This document shows, in pieces, positions 55,601-64,000 of a stretch of 64,000 nucleotides of DNA (the first letter of the stretch is position 1; every line of letters begins with the position of its first letter). A program made the translations under genes and the position numbers. The stretch comes from Galeopsis tetrahit (Eukaryota; Streptophyta; Magnoliopsida; Lamiales; Lamiaceae), in assembly GCA_963675135.1 (NCBI GenBank), contig OY776121.1, positions 60,099,265-60,163,264 on the forward strand, given 5' to 3'. The notes below the pieces were generated by a model that saw only the letters and a list, made by a program, of their open reading frames with translations, did not search any database and was not told the origin of the DNA.

Positions 55601-56510
55601 GAGTGAGAAACACTCAGAGGCCTAGAGGCCGAGGTGCTCCAGAGAGCCCTCATCTTACTTGAGACCCAAGTGGGTTACTGAAATGAGAAGATTTTATGAA
55701 ATAAAATCTTTTAAGCATAAGAGTGAGAGACACTCAGAGGCCTAGAGGCCGAGGTGCTCCAGAGAGCCCTCATCTTACTTGAGACCCAAGTGGGTTACTG
55801 AAATGAGAAGATTTTATGAATTAAAATCTTTTAAGAAAAAGAGTGAGAGACACTCAGAGGCCTAGAGTCCGAGGTGCTCCAGAGAGCCCCCATCTTACTT
55901 GAGACCCAAGTGGGTTACTGAAATGAGAAGATTTTATGAAATAAAATCTTTTAAGCATAAGAATGAGAGACACTCAGAGGCCTAGAGGCCGAGGTGCTCC
56001 AGAGAGCCCTCATCTTACTTGAGACCCAAGTGGGTTACTGAAATGAGAAGATTTTATGAATTAAAATCTTTTAAGAAAAAGAGTGAGAGACACTCAGAGG
56101 CCTAGAGGCCGAGGTGCTCCAGAGAGCCCTCATCTTACTTGAGACCCAAGTGGGTTACTGAAATGAGAAGATTTTATGAATTAAAATCTTTTAAGAAAAA
56201 GAGTGAGAGACACTCAGAGGCCTAGAGGCCGAGGTGCTCCAGAGAGCCCCCATCTTACTTGAGACCCAAGTGGGTTACTGAAATGAGAAGATTTTATGAA
56301 ATAAAATCTTTTAAGCATAAGAGTGAGAGACACTCAGAGGCCTAGAGGCCGAGGTGCTCCAGAGAGCCCTCATCTTACTTGAGACCCAAGTGGGTTACTG
56401 AAATGAGAAGATTTTATTAATTAAAATCTTTTAAGAATAAGAGTGGGAGACACTCAGAGGCCTAAAGGCTAAGGTGCTCCAAAAAGCCCTCACCATACTT
56501 GAGAACTACA
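55601..56510 (+). repeat. 120-bp tandem repeat, seven full units plus a decayed eighth
   Basis: Units start every 120 bp from 55601 (GAGTGAGA, then CACTCAGAGGCCTAGAGGCC). Two unit types differ at the end: type A, ATAAAATC with GCATAA (units 1, 3, 6), and type B, TTAAAATC with GAAAAA (units 2, 4, 5); unit 7 is B-like. Units 3 and 6 share AGCCCC. Unit 8 (56441 onward) is diverged and trails off. Confidence 0.97.
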
Positions 56511-56897
56511 AAGACTAGATAATGAAGAGAGCAGGTTTTATGATTCAGGAGTCATGAGAAGGGGGAAGATGATACCCCACTACCAAGTCACCTGATATCA
56601 AAACACTATACAGCCGAGAAATAATTCCAGAATAGCCTACAAGACCAACAAAAAGGGGGGGACGAGAATACACCTCCAACACATTCCTTGCTGATCTTGT
56701 AAGCTACTCATGCAAGAAGGAAAGAGACAACAAAACATGCAACATCAAGCTAACATAATTACTACAAAAAGCCCCCACATATCCAGGAGTGTGGGGTCCC
56801 CTACAAAGTATGAGGAGCAAATGTTATGAGCAGAAAATAAAGAGTGTAGCAAAACAACAGAAAAGTAGATTGTTTATGATGATCAGGAATATGATAT
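56511..56897. other. Spacer of the Tat element between tandem repeat and antisense ORF
   Basis: No supported ORF. A GGGGGGGACG run lies near 56655 and CAGGAGTGTGGGG near 56784. It presumably forms the 3' end of the antisense transcript. Confidence 0.5.
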
Positions 56898-58387
56898 TTA
56901 AACTGCTTTTTCAGCAGCAGCTTCCTTGGCAGCAACCCCCTCAACCTCAACTCCTTCAGCTACTCCAGCAGTGCCCTCTTCCCCAGCAACATGATTGCTA
57001 GATCCTCCACCTTCCTCCGGATCCTTCATACTCCCCATAGCATCAGCAGTGCCGGTCCCTCCATCCACCTCTGTTGCCACTTTTGGAGCAGAAGCATATG
57101 GATAAATAAGTGGCTCCAGAGGCTTTAGCTCAGCCATACCTATCTTGGCAGCCTGCAACTTGGCAATAGCTTGGCCCATCCCGGGTAGCCACCAAGGACT
57201 GTCCGGACTCTCTTGAGGATCCCCCAGGAACTTTGGAGGAGTAGCGAGTCGATCCAGATGAAACTCACGAGAATAAGTCCCATCGAATCCCGGGGCTGAA
57301 TGCTCGGCGACGGCGTTGCTGAAGCCATGATCGAGACAGTCGAACGGGTTCTTTTAGCAACTGAACCTGGGACCTGAGTGGAAGAGCTAGGGAGAGGAGG
57401 AATTTTTGAAGAACCCTCTGGAGCCGGAGTCTTAGCAGAGCTCTCGAGAGCGGGAGACGGAGGAGCCTTGGGAGGATCTTCTGAAGCAGATAACACGGGG
57501 GCCTTTACTATGCTGAGAGCAGGAGCATCCCGGGAGATGTGAGTTAGCCAACTCATCTCTGCAAATAACCAAGAAGACATTCAGAATGCATGAAAATAAC
57601 CATATGCAAGAAATAAAAACACAGCAGTGGAAGATTTTTTACCATCTTGAGGACCTAAAGGGAAATCTTGAGAACAAAAACCGAAGTGGGAGAGGATGCG
57701 CGGATTTTTGCAAATATCAACAATGTCAAAATAGTCTTTCAGACGGATGTGAGTATTGAGGTTGCTCATGATAGTATGATTGGAAACAGAGTAAGCTTTC
57801 AGAGGAGGAGGGATTACGCCGGGATTGTGGAACAATCAATCTCCGTGAGGAAATGGCCAATCAGTGGGACTTGTGACGAAAAAATAATAATTTCGCCAGG
57901 ACGAGTCTTCTTCATGGAATTTTTTCAGGAATTTGCAAACACGGGACCTTCGTCCACTAACATAGAAAAAACCATCATTAACCTTACAAGAATGCTGGCT
58001 CAGAAACAGTTCAGCAGTTGGGTCGCCCCCATTCCCTTTCACCAGGATGAAAAAGCCTATCATGGTACGGATAGCATTTGGAGTAAATTGGTTAAGAGGA
58101 ATCTGCATGCGGGTTGATATGGCAGCCATATAGGGGTGGATCGGAAATCGCAGTCCTGCCCTAAGATGTGCTTCGAAAAAAGCAAGGGTTTGGGGCTGGG
58201 ATATATCTGGGCGTTCATTTAAGCGAGGAGCGCGAAAGGTGTACTCAGAAGGAAAACCATAGGCATGAGCGAGACTAGCTAAATGGGCATGATCGATTTG
58301 GGAAGCGAGGGAAATTTTATTTTCTGGACTCCCCACCAGAGAGGGAGTCGCTTCGGAAGAGTTTTGGCTAGCAGGGGGACTCGACAT
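56898..58387 (-). pseudogene. Antisense ORF of the Tat element (putative gypsy-type transposon domain), damaged
   Basis: The ATG is at 58387. The first frame contains LAHAYGFPSEYTFRAPR, FFEAHLRAGLRFPIHPY, RMQIPLNQFTPNAIRTMIGF and DWPFPHGD, resembling the plant Transposase_28 / putative gypsy-type transposon domain found as an extra ORF in Tat-group elements. An in-frame TGA at 57836-57838 interrupts it. The same frame then resumes (FHNPGVIPPP...). A likely 84-nt GT-AG intron is 57559-57642, after which EMSWLTHISRDAP follows in phase. Further on, two frames are needed: AKRTRSTV in one, and DGTYSREFHLDRLATPPK plus SPDSPWWLPGMGQ in another, so there is a frameshift between about 57370 and 57320. 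The end is Ala/Glu/Val-rich. Its function in the element is unknown. Confidence 0.75.
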
Positions 58388-58858
58388 CGATTTACAGTGA
58401 TAATAAAAGAAAAAAAAGATAGATGGGTTACCTTGAATGGAAGAACTATGGAATCAAGCGAGACGGCCGGCGATGGCGAAAGCTTGGGAGGAAGAACACC
58501 AGAGAATAAAGATGAAGACGACGAGAATTTTATGGGAGAATGAAGTTTGAAAAGAAAAGAGAGGAAAAGGGAGTAGTTGCGTGAAGTAAATGAGGAGAGA
58601 TAAGGGGAAAAATCGAGAACTTTCCTCGGGAGGATAACGAGGCAGAGAAAGGAGGGCGCGTGAAGTCCACGCGCGGAAGTCGAAAAGACTTCCAGGATAG
58701 AAGGCGGGAAAAGTCTTTGGAGGAGATAATGTTTTGAAACTTCCTCTCCAAAGCGAAGAAATACACGTCTCTCCAGAAAGACCTCCGTACAAAGTTCTAG
58801 GAAATTTTTCTACTCTCACAAAAGATGTCTCCCTTTTACGAGAGTAGGGGGGAGTAGA
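58388..58858. other. Tat element region between antisense ORF and 3' LTR, with polypurine tract
   Basis: GTAGGGGGGAGTAGA at 58844-58858 directly abuts the LTR and is the probable plus-strand primer (polypurine tract). The rest is likely the leader or promoter of the antisense ORF; I see no clear TATA box. The short ORFs here are not supported. Confidence 0.6.
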
Positions 58859-59581
58859 TGATGCGGCCTAAAAATGTCACCTAATGAGGAGTCGACACGT
58901 GTATGAATGATAGGATTGGGAAGAATGGATAGAATCATTTAGGGTTCTCTGGATAAAGAATCCTCTCCGGAGGGCTCTCGGGAGGGAGCTTCGTCTGGAG
59001 ATGAATATCAGAATCAAACAGTTTTAGCTAAGGTCGTGGGTCGCAAATATAGGATGCTCCCGCTATTTCCGCTCTAGCTTTGATGAAAAGAAGACCCTGT
59101 CCTCCTTTATTTTAGGAGGATAAGTCCACGAAGATAGGATGCTGCCGAGTCTTCAGGAAGTGGAGAGTAAGGGAGACTGGGTCTCCTCGGTAGGGCCGAG
59201 TCTTATGGGCAACTCCGAGATAAGAGGAATGCTTGACTTCCTCTCCAGAAGAAATCTCTATAAATAGGTAATTTTGAAGATATTTTCAGGTTAGACACTT
59301 ACACCTTAAAACCTAATATACTGAATACCAGGATCTCTTCTTGCGATTCTTTGAGTTGATTTAAGATATCAAGGATCTTGAGATCCTTGGGAGATTTGAT
59401 AAGCCCTATACTGACTTAGGCATCGGAGTGTCCACACCGGACTCCCCTCCGGTGTGTTCCTTGCAGGTCATTCGAAGATTCCGAGAGGAGATAATCTATT
59501 CAGGACTATTATACACGTTCGGGAAGAAGGACATCCATTTCAGAGGATACCTAATCCTCTCGTGCAAATTTTGGCACATCA
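58859..59581 (+). repeat. 3' LTR
   Basis: 723 bp, identical in length to the 5' LTR. The 7 substitutions include G/C near 58895, A/G near 58943, G/A near 59030, G/T near 59230, T/A near 59252, G/A near 59418 and T/C near 59444. TATAAATAG is at 59259. It is followed by GATAG. Confidence 0.97.
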
Positions 59582-59586
59582 GATAG

Positions 59587-60780
59587 CAAAACTCTCCACT
59601 CGATGGGGCATATCGTCCCTCCGGTGCTTTTTTTTTTAATGTTAAATCAATTATGTACGTAAAAATGTGTGATGTTGTATTAAAGATTGTAATTTTATGT
59701 TAAATTAATTGTGTAAAAGTTGATAATGTTGAATATGTAGATATTTTAAATATGAATGTAGTTCAATAGTGAAATTCAAATGTTAAATTTTGAACTAGAA
59801 CAAGACGAAAAACATTACATTTCAGGTTCGGAGGTATAAGTCCCAAAACAAACATTACCTTAAAGATTTTTTTTATGGACGCGGTTAAACAACTCTTTAT
59901 TCCATTGTACAAACCTCAATTGCTAATTTATTATACACACTTCGTTCAAAATATATCTGTCTTTACAAGTCTTTATACCATATATTTGTGAGTCTTCATC
60001 TCTTTCACCTGATATTCTCCTTTTATCTTTAATTTCAAAACCTGCAATTCTATAAGGCTACTTTTATTATATATTTTTTAAAGTAAATAATTATGTTAAT
60101 AATCTTAAATTTAGTAAGTGTTGCTAAATTTAAAAGCCCTAATAGGCTAATATCCGTGGCACATTCTCATCTCTTTCTATTTGAAATTCTGCACTGTACT
60201 TGGGGTATAAACTAGTTACAACTGTTTCTAAATCTTTTATGAACTATGTGTCTTCTTCAAGAGCCTCTATTTTCTAATCAATTAAATTCTACTATATTTT
60301 TTAACTATTCCATCAAAAATTGTCGTCTCCCTCCTCTCCTCTCCTTTCCACCCATTTAGATTTTCTAATTTTATACAAATTTTACATTTTTTCTATTATT
60401 TTCTTTTTCACCTCCCTTAAAATCATTAATTTTCTTAATACGTGTATATAAGTTTAAAGTGACATGTATTTTAAATAGGAGAACGAATAAAAGGCTATAT
60501 ATTAAGAGAAAAAGAAAATTTTAAAATCATAAATTCACAAATCGAATTAAAGATCGAAGGCTGAGCCTGCGGTGTCATTTTAATCTTGTCCAAAAAAAAC
60601 TCTCCCCAGGAATAAAATTAGGGACAAGAGAAAAATGTAAACTATTTTGTAATTGATTCCATTCAATTTCATTATTAACATTTTTTTTAAATAATATTAT
60701 TCGTATTAAATGAATTTACTTAATTTATACATATAAATACCTATACAATTTTTTAAAATATTTAGTAAAGACAACCGACC
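59587..60780. other. Displaced upstream DNA of the plastid-protein gene, then intergenic
   Basis: The first few hundred bases are the DNA that lay upstream of the 45.5-48.8 kb gene before the retrotransposon inserted. The right end is the promoter region of the DUF1764 gene. No ORF seen. Confidence 0.5.
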
Positions 60781-60784
60781 CTTT

Positions 60785-60921
60785 TCCAAAAGAAAAAAAA
60801 GCCCTAACTCCATTTCACAACATCACCACCTCACCAGCCGGCGGCGGCGATAACCCACAGCTGCATCCGACGCGGCGCCGCTCGCGGCTACCTCCAGCAG
60901 CCGCAGCAACTCTCAAGTCCG
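60785..60921 (+). other. Probable non-coding first exon of the DUF1764 gene
   Basis: AACCGACCCTTTTCC, then AGCCCTAACTCC, then a GC-rich stretch (GCCGGCGGCGGCG) ends at a GGTATC donor (60922). This GC-rich island stands out from the AT-rich surroundings, as 5' exons of housekeeping plant genes often do. An acceptor such as ATATACAG near 61773 would lead to the ATG at 61788. Confidence 0.5.
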
Positions 60922-61787
60922 GTATCATCTCTTTCCCTCTCTTCAAAAAATCTACATTATGCATTTATGCTTATGTGTCTGTACATATATGTGAGACAAA
61001 ATTTCGTATAAACAAGTCTACGTTGAATTTGGTTAATTAGAGGGGAAATTGAACTTGTTGCAGCAACTTGCTTGCTTGGGTAAATGTAAGTTCGTCGAAA
61101 AGTGTGTAATCAAAAGAGGAAATATGGAAAATACATATGTGTTGTGTATCATTTTTTTTATTTCGTTGTGTTTCAATGGCTAGTAACAGAATATGATTTT
61201 GAAGGTCAAAAGATGCTAACTCTTTTTGGTGTATTTATTCATCTGATTTTCCTATATTCTTCTCATGATTTAGGCCTATGGTTTTTCCTAAGAACATCAT
61301 CTGTATGTATTGATTAAGTAGTAGTTTATGAATTGGCGTTTGATTTATGAATTAGTTTTCCCTAACTGATTTATGCTAAATTTCTGTTAATTTTATTTCT
61401 TCATCACTGAAAACGGGCATGAGGCTCAAAGCATTGCCTGGTATTTCGATACCCTCCCTGCCCCATTGCCATCCCTGTGGGGGTTGAGTATGTTTGTAAT
61501 TCTGGAATAGCTATATAGATTTTGATTTTGAGTGTGTCACTATATTGTAAAAATGTAAAAGTATGTATTATAGATCGAGATTGCAGTGGTTTTTGAAATC
61601 TTGAAATTCTATGAAATATGATTGAAATTTTGATAGTAAATCGTCCACTGTACGTTTTTTTCGGGCTGTAGGGATGCAGTGGAAATTCTTGAATAGTAAA
61701 AAAATGGATTAATTTTTTTTTGTATGTTTGGTTGTTATAAATAGGGCAATTTGCTGGTTTTGGTGATATACAGTTTATGATATCAAG

Positions 61788-62453
61788 ATGACAAAGAAGA
61801 ATTCATCTAAGATGCCGGTAAAAAATTCACATGAGGGCCCTTCTTCAAAGAATCAGAAGCCCTCTCTGAAGCTGAAGAAGATGGGCAGTAAGATTGATAA
61901 AAAATTGCATGACGTTCCTTCTTCAGAGAATCAGAAGCCCTCTCTGAAGCCGAAGAAGATGGGCAGTAAGATTGATAAAAATTCACATGTGGTTCCTTCT
62001 TCAGAGAATCAGAAGACCTCTCTGAAGCCGAAGAAGATGGGCAGTAAGATTGATAAAAATTCACATGAGGTTCCTTCTTCAGAGAATCAGAAGACCTCTC
62101 TGAAGCCGAAGAAGATGGGCAGTGAGATTGATGAAATATTTGCCGCAAAGAAGAGAAAGATGCCTGGAAATGATGAGAAGCCAGACAAAGTATCATCGTC
62201 TGCAAAGGTGAAATTGAATGGCAAGATGAGGACGGTAAGAGATGATGGTAAGAAGAGCAAAAACTTGAATGAGTATGAGCGTGTGGAAAAGAGCAGAACC
62301 TTGGATGAGTATGAGCGTGTGGAACTCGCTTCTCGATCGCGACAGAAAACTGCAGATGGTCTAACTTTATATACAGAAGAAGAATTAGGGTTTGGGAAAT
62401 CCAATGCTGGAGGCACCCCTTTGTGTCCTTTTGATTGTGACTGCTGTTTTTGA
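61788..62453 (+). CDS. DUF1764-family basic protein with 26-aa tandem repeats
   Basis: 221 aa in one exon. The C-terminal half matches the DUF1764 family: SEIDEIFAAKKRK (about 110-122), RQKTADGLTLYTEEELGFG and the terminal GGTPLCPFDCDCCF. These features are conserved from plants to animals; the function is unknown, though basic and often nucleolar-looking. The N-terminal half is unusual: four tandem copies of a 26-aa unit containing VPSSENQK and SLKPKKMGSKID, encoded by 78-bp repeats. The typical family member begins close to the SEIDEIF motif, so the repeats are an expansion. A short YERVE repeat occurs twice near residue 170. The minus-strand ORFs here are shadows. Confidence 0.9.
   Translation: MTKKNSSKMPVKNSHEGPSSKNQKPSLKLKKMGSKIDKKLHDVPSSENQKPSLKPKKMGSKIDKNSHVVPSSENQKTSLKPKKMGSKIDKNSHEVPSSENQKTSLKPKKMGSEIDEIFAAKKRKMPGNDEKPDKVSSSAKVKLNGKMRTVRDDGKKSKNLNEYERVEKSRTLDEYERVELASRSRQKTADGLTLYTEEELGFGKSNAGGTPLCPFDCDCCF
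61824..62133 (+). repeat. 78-bp coding tandem repeat, four units
   Basis: Units contain GTTCCTTCTTCAGAGAATCAG and GAAGATGGGCAGTAAGATTG-type blocks (each at most 20 nt quoted: CTTCTTCAGAGAATCAGAAG, AAGATGGGCAGTAAGATTGA). Units 2-4 are nearly identical; unit 1 is slightly diverged. Confidence 0.9.
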
Positions 62454-62456
62454 TAA

Positions 62457-63194
62457 CCATTTGAGATCAAATTAGCTTCACTAGCATAAATTCAGAGAAA
62501 TTTTATATTTGATGATTTGTGCCTTGTTTGACAGCTATTTGACATGCTATAAATTATAGTACTAATCCATTACTGATATTGATTGGGCAAAAACATGTTA
62601 AACTCCATGTCTGATGATTTTGTGTAATATATTTGCTCATGATTTTGTTACATTTTAATGATGTTTATCAGTTTTGTTCCATTGATGTTTTATAGAGCTT
62701 AGCTGCTGATCCAACAACCTTGTTGCATTGCACATATAGTCATTTGTCAGTTGGTAAAATTACAATTACTTTTATTTTTCTAGTGATTGGTGTGGTGGTT
62801 TGTAATAACAAATGTAGTATAAAGGAAGGTATTTGCATTTAATCTTCAAGAGTAGTTTATGTAATTGTCCTCTTTTAATCCACCACAAATATACATGAAT
62901 GATGAATCCCCTAATATATTAATAGCAGGGTCTTTTTCGGCTTATGTTTCATCTTGAGGTTGAATTGAATGTTCTTCTCATTTTTCCTTAAATGTTTCAT
63001 GTTTGATATTCAATTTTAATTTTTTATTTGTATTACTGTATCTCTTTACCTTCTATAAAGATAACTGTGTTTTTTCCTCGATCAATTTCTATTCTTCTCA
63101 TTTTTATAAAAAATCGCTTACAGTTTATCAATGTGTTAATTTTGTAGATTTAGACTTGACGGTAAATATTATGAAAACTCTTATGTATTGTATG
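62457..63194. other. 3' region of the DUF1764 gene and intergenic DNA
   Basis: The first few hundred bases probably hold the 3' UTR. No further gene seen. Confidence 0.45.
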
Positions 63195-63819
63195 TAGGGG
63201 TGTGCAAAGTATGGTTCAGACCGACCAAACCGACCGAACAAAATCAGACCATTAAATATGGTTCGGTTTTTGGTTTACGGTTCGATTTACGGTTTTTAAA
63301 ATTGATTTTTTTTAGTATGGTTTGGTTTACGGTTTTCACTAATGAAAAACCGTAAAAAACCGAACCAAACCGAACTTGTTTTATATATATATATAAAATA
63401 TATATATATATATTATAGATTTATAATTTTTATATTATATAATCCCTAAACTAGTAAACTCAAGACATTTTTCAAGCTTTTTTGTGGTTATTTAGTTAAT
63501 TTTTAACAACTAGTTTGTGAACGTTGTAATAGCATTTCGTCTATTCGAATTATATTTTGGATTATTGGGATTTCATTTTGTCTATTCTATTGAATTTTTT
63601 TTTTTTACAATTTTATTAATTATTGTGTATAGGGAAAAAAATGAGCAAAACTACGGTTCGATCAAAACCGACCGAACCGCCCGAAATATTATGGTTTCAA
63701 ACAGAACGGTTTTTATAAATACGATTTGGTTTACGGTTTTGAAAAAAAAGAACGGTTTATTATTTGGTTTATGATTTACGGGCGGTTTGGTTAACCAAAC
63801 CGAACCATCCACACCCCTA
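63195..63819. mobile_element. hAT-like non-autonomous element with GGTTTGGTTTACGG repeats
   Basis: The ends TAGGGGTGTGCAAAG and, reverse-complemented, TAGGGGTGTGGATGG match the TAGGGNTGG-type end of the element at 35529. The interior has repeated ACCGAACC/GGTTTACGG in both orientations flanking an AT-rich centre. The flanking 8 bp do not match (ATTGTATG and ATTAAAGA), so the target duplication has decayed or is absent. Confidence 0.65.
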
Positions 63820-63972
63820 ATTAAAGAAAATTCGATTAATGAAAAATCAGAAAGACATAAATGTAAAATAGTGAAATAATTGTGTTTAATTTTCTTTTGA
63901 CTATTTTGTGCATAATATGCATATTTAAAGAAAATTTCATTTTACCTAACTTAGACTTAAGTATAATTTAGT

Positions 63973-64000
63973 GGTAAAGTCTAGTATGCACTCGAGTGCA
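63973..64000. mobile_element. MITE family M1, copy 4 (cut by the window end)
   Basis: GGTAAAGTCTAGTATGCACT and CGAGTGCA continue to the last base, identical to the terminus of copy 1 apart from one base at the end. The rest lies beyond the window. Confidence 0.75.

Larger units (their letters stand above)
48921..59581 (+). mobile_element. Complete Ty3/gypsy LTR retrotransposon, Tat lineage
   Basis: 10,661 bp with 723-bp LTRs and a 5-bp target duplication GATAG (48916-48920, 59582-59586). Order: LTR, primer-binding site, gag, protease, reverse transcriptase, degenerate RNase H, second RNase H, integrase, 120-bp tandem repeat, antisense ORF, purine tract, LTR. The second, archaeal-type RNase H, the repeat-rich 3' region and the antisense ORF are known traits of Tat-group elements. 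I count 7 LTR differences in 723 (about 1%). If a rate of 1.3e-8 per site per year holds, that is roughly 0.4 million years. It inserted in the promoter of the gene at 45524-48795. Confidence 0.97.

Noticed and set aside
55601..56510. CRISPR-like periodic array
   Set aside because: Head-to-tail repeats without unique spacers inside a plant retrotransposon; a CRISPR array is not plausible in this genome.
58454..58819. 121-aa minus-strand ORF with hydrophobic stretch
   Set aside because: Lies upstream of the antisense ORF in what is probably its leader; no family resemblance and shared composition with CT-rich leader DNA.
61807..62470. 217-aa and 127-aa minus-strand ORFs
   Set aside because: Shadows of the repeat-containing DUF1764 gene; the plus frame carries the conserved C-terminus.

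Overview
This is a window of nuclear DNA from a flowering plant, almost certainly a eudicot. It is very AT-rich between genes, and its genes have short exons with GT-AG introns. It carries plant-specific families: a CYP98A phenylpropanoid P450, a QALGGH zinc finger, and a Tat-lineage Ty3/gypsy element. A Lamiales or asterid source is a guess from general impression, not shown by the sequence.

Five genes look intact. (1) A three-exon CYP98A p-coumaroyl ester 3'-hydroxylase, 24045-26768 (+). (2) A six-exon NC2-alpha/DRAP1 transcription repressor subunit, 28238-33987 (-), rebuilt here from exons as short as 33 nt. (3) A single-exon C2H2 zinc-finger repressor with EAR motifs, 40941-41846 (-). (4) An eight-exon, probably plastid-targeted membrane protein, 45524-48795 (-), also rebuilt exon by exon. 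(5) A DUF1764-family basic protein ending in a cysteine-rich tail, 61788-62453 (+), with a non-coding first exon near 60.8 kb.

The left part (0-22 kb) is repeat-rich. It holds a Helitron 3' terminus (634), AT-rich DNA with direct duplications, and several hAT-like and Stowaway-like elements. At 9.2-13.6 kb there is an odd cluster of three related, rearranged loci of unknown function, one of which carries a nearly perfect 118-bp inverted repeat. Further right are a 5'-truncated LINE (14.56-15.5 kb), a Helitron-like mosaic of gene fragments on the minus strand (about 15.8-19.42 kb: a DHHC acyltransferase exon, a frameshifted ankyrin exon and an unrecognised gene), and a long-TIR element with an extremely GC-rich core (20.2-21.3 kb).

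Between 34 and 45 kb lie a hAT element nested inside a Stowaway-like element, a 0.7-kb degenerate tandem array that looks derived from the subterminal part of a local MITE family, a complete 301-bp TRIM retrotransposon with target-site duplication, and further Stowaway elements.

From 48921 to 59581 there is a complete young Tat-lineage Ty3/gypsy retrotransposon: 723-bp LTRs differing at 7 sites, GATAG target duplication, gag and pol separated by one in-frame TAG, a dual RNase H, a 120-bp tandem repeat after pol, and an antisense ORF. It inserted about 125 bp upstream of the start codon of the plastid-protein gene, cutting that gene off from its old upstream DNA. A MITE family with 9-bp target duplications occurs four times (153, 18995, 25059, 63973), once inside CYP98A intron 1.
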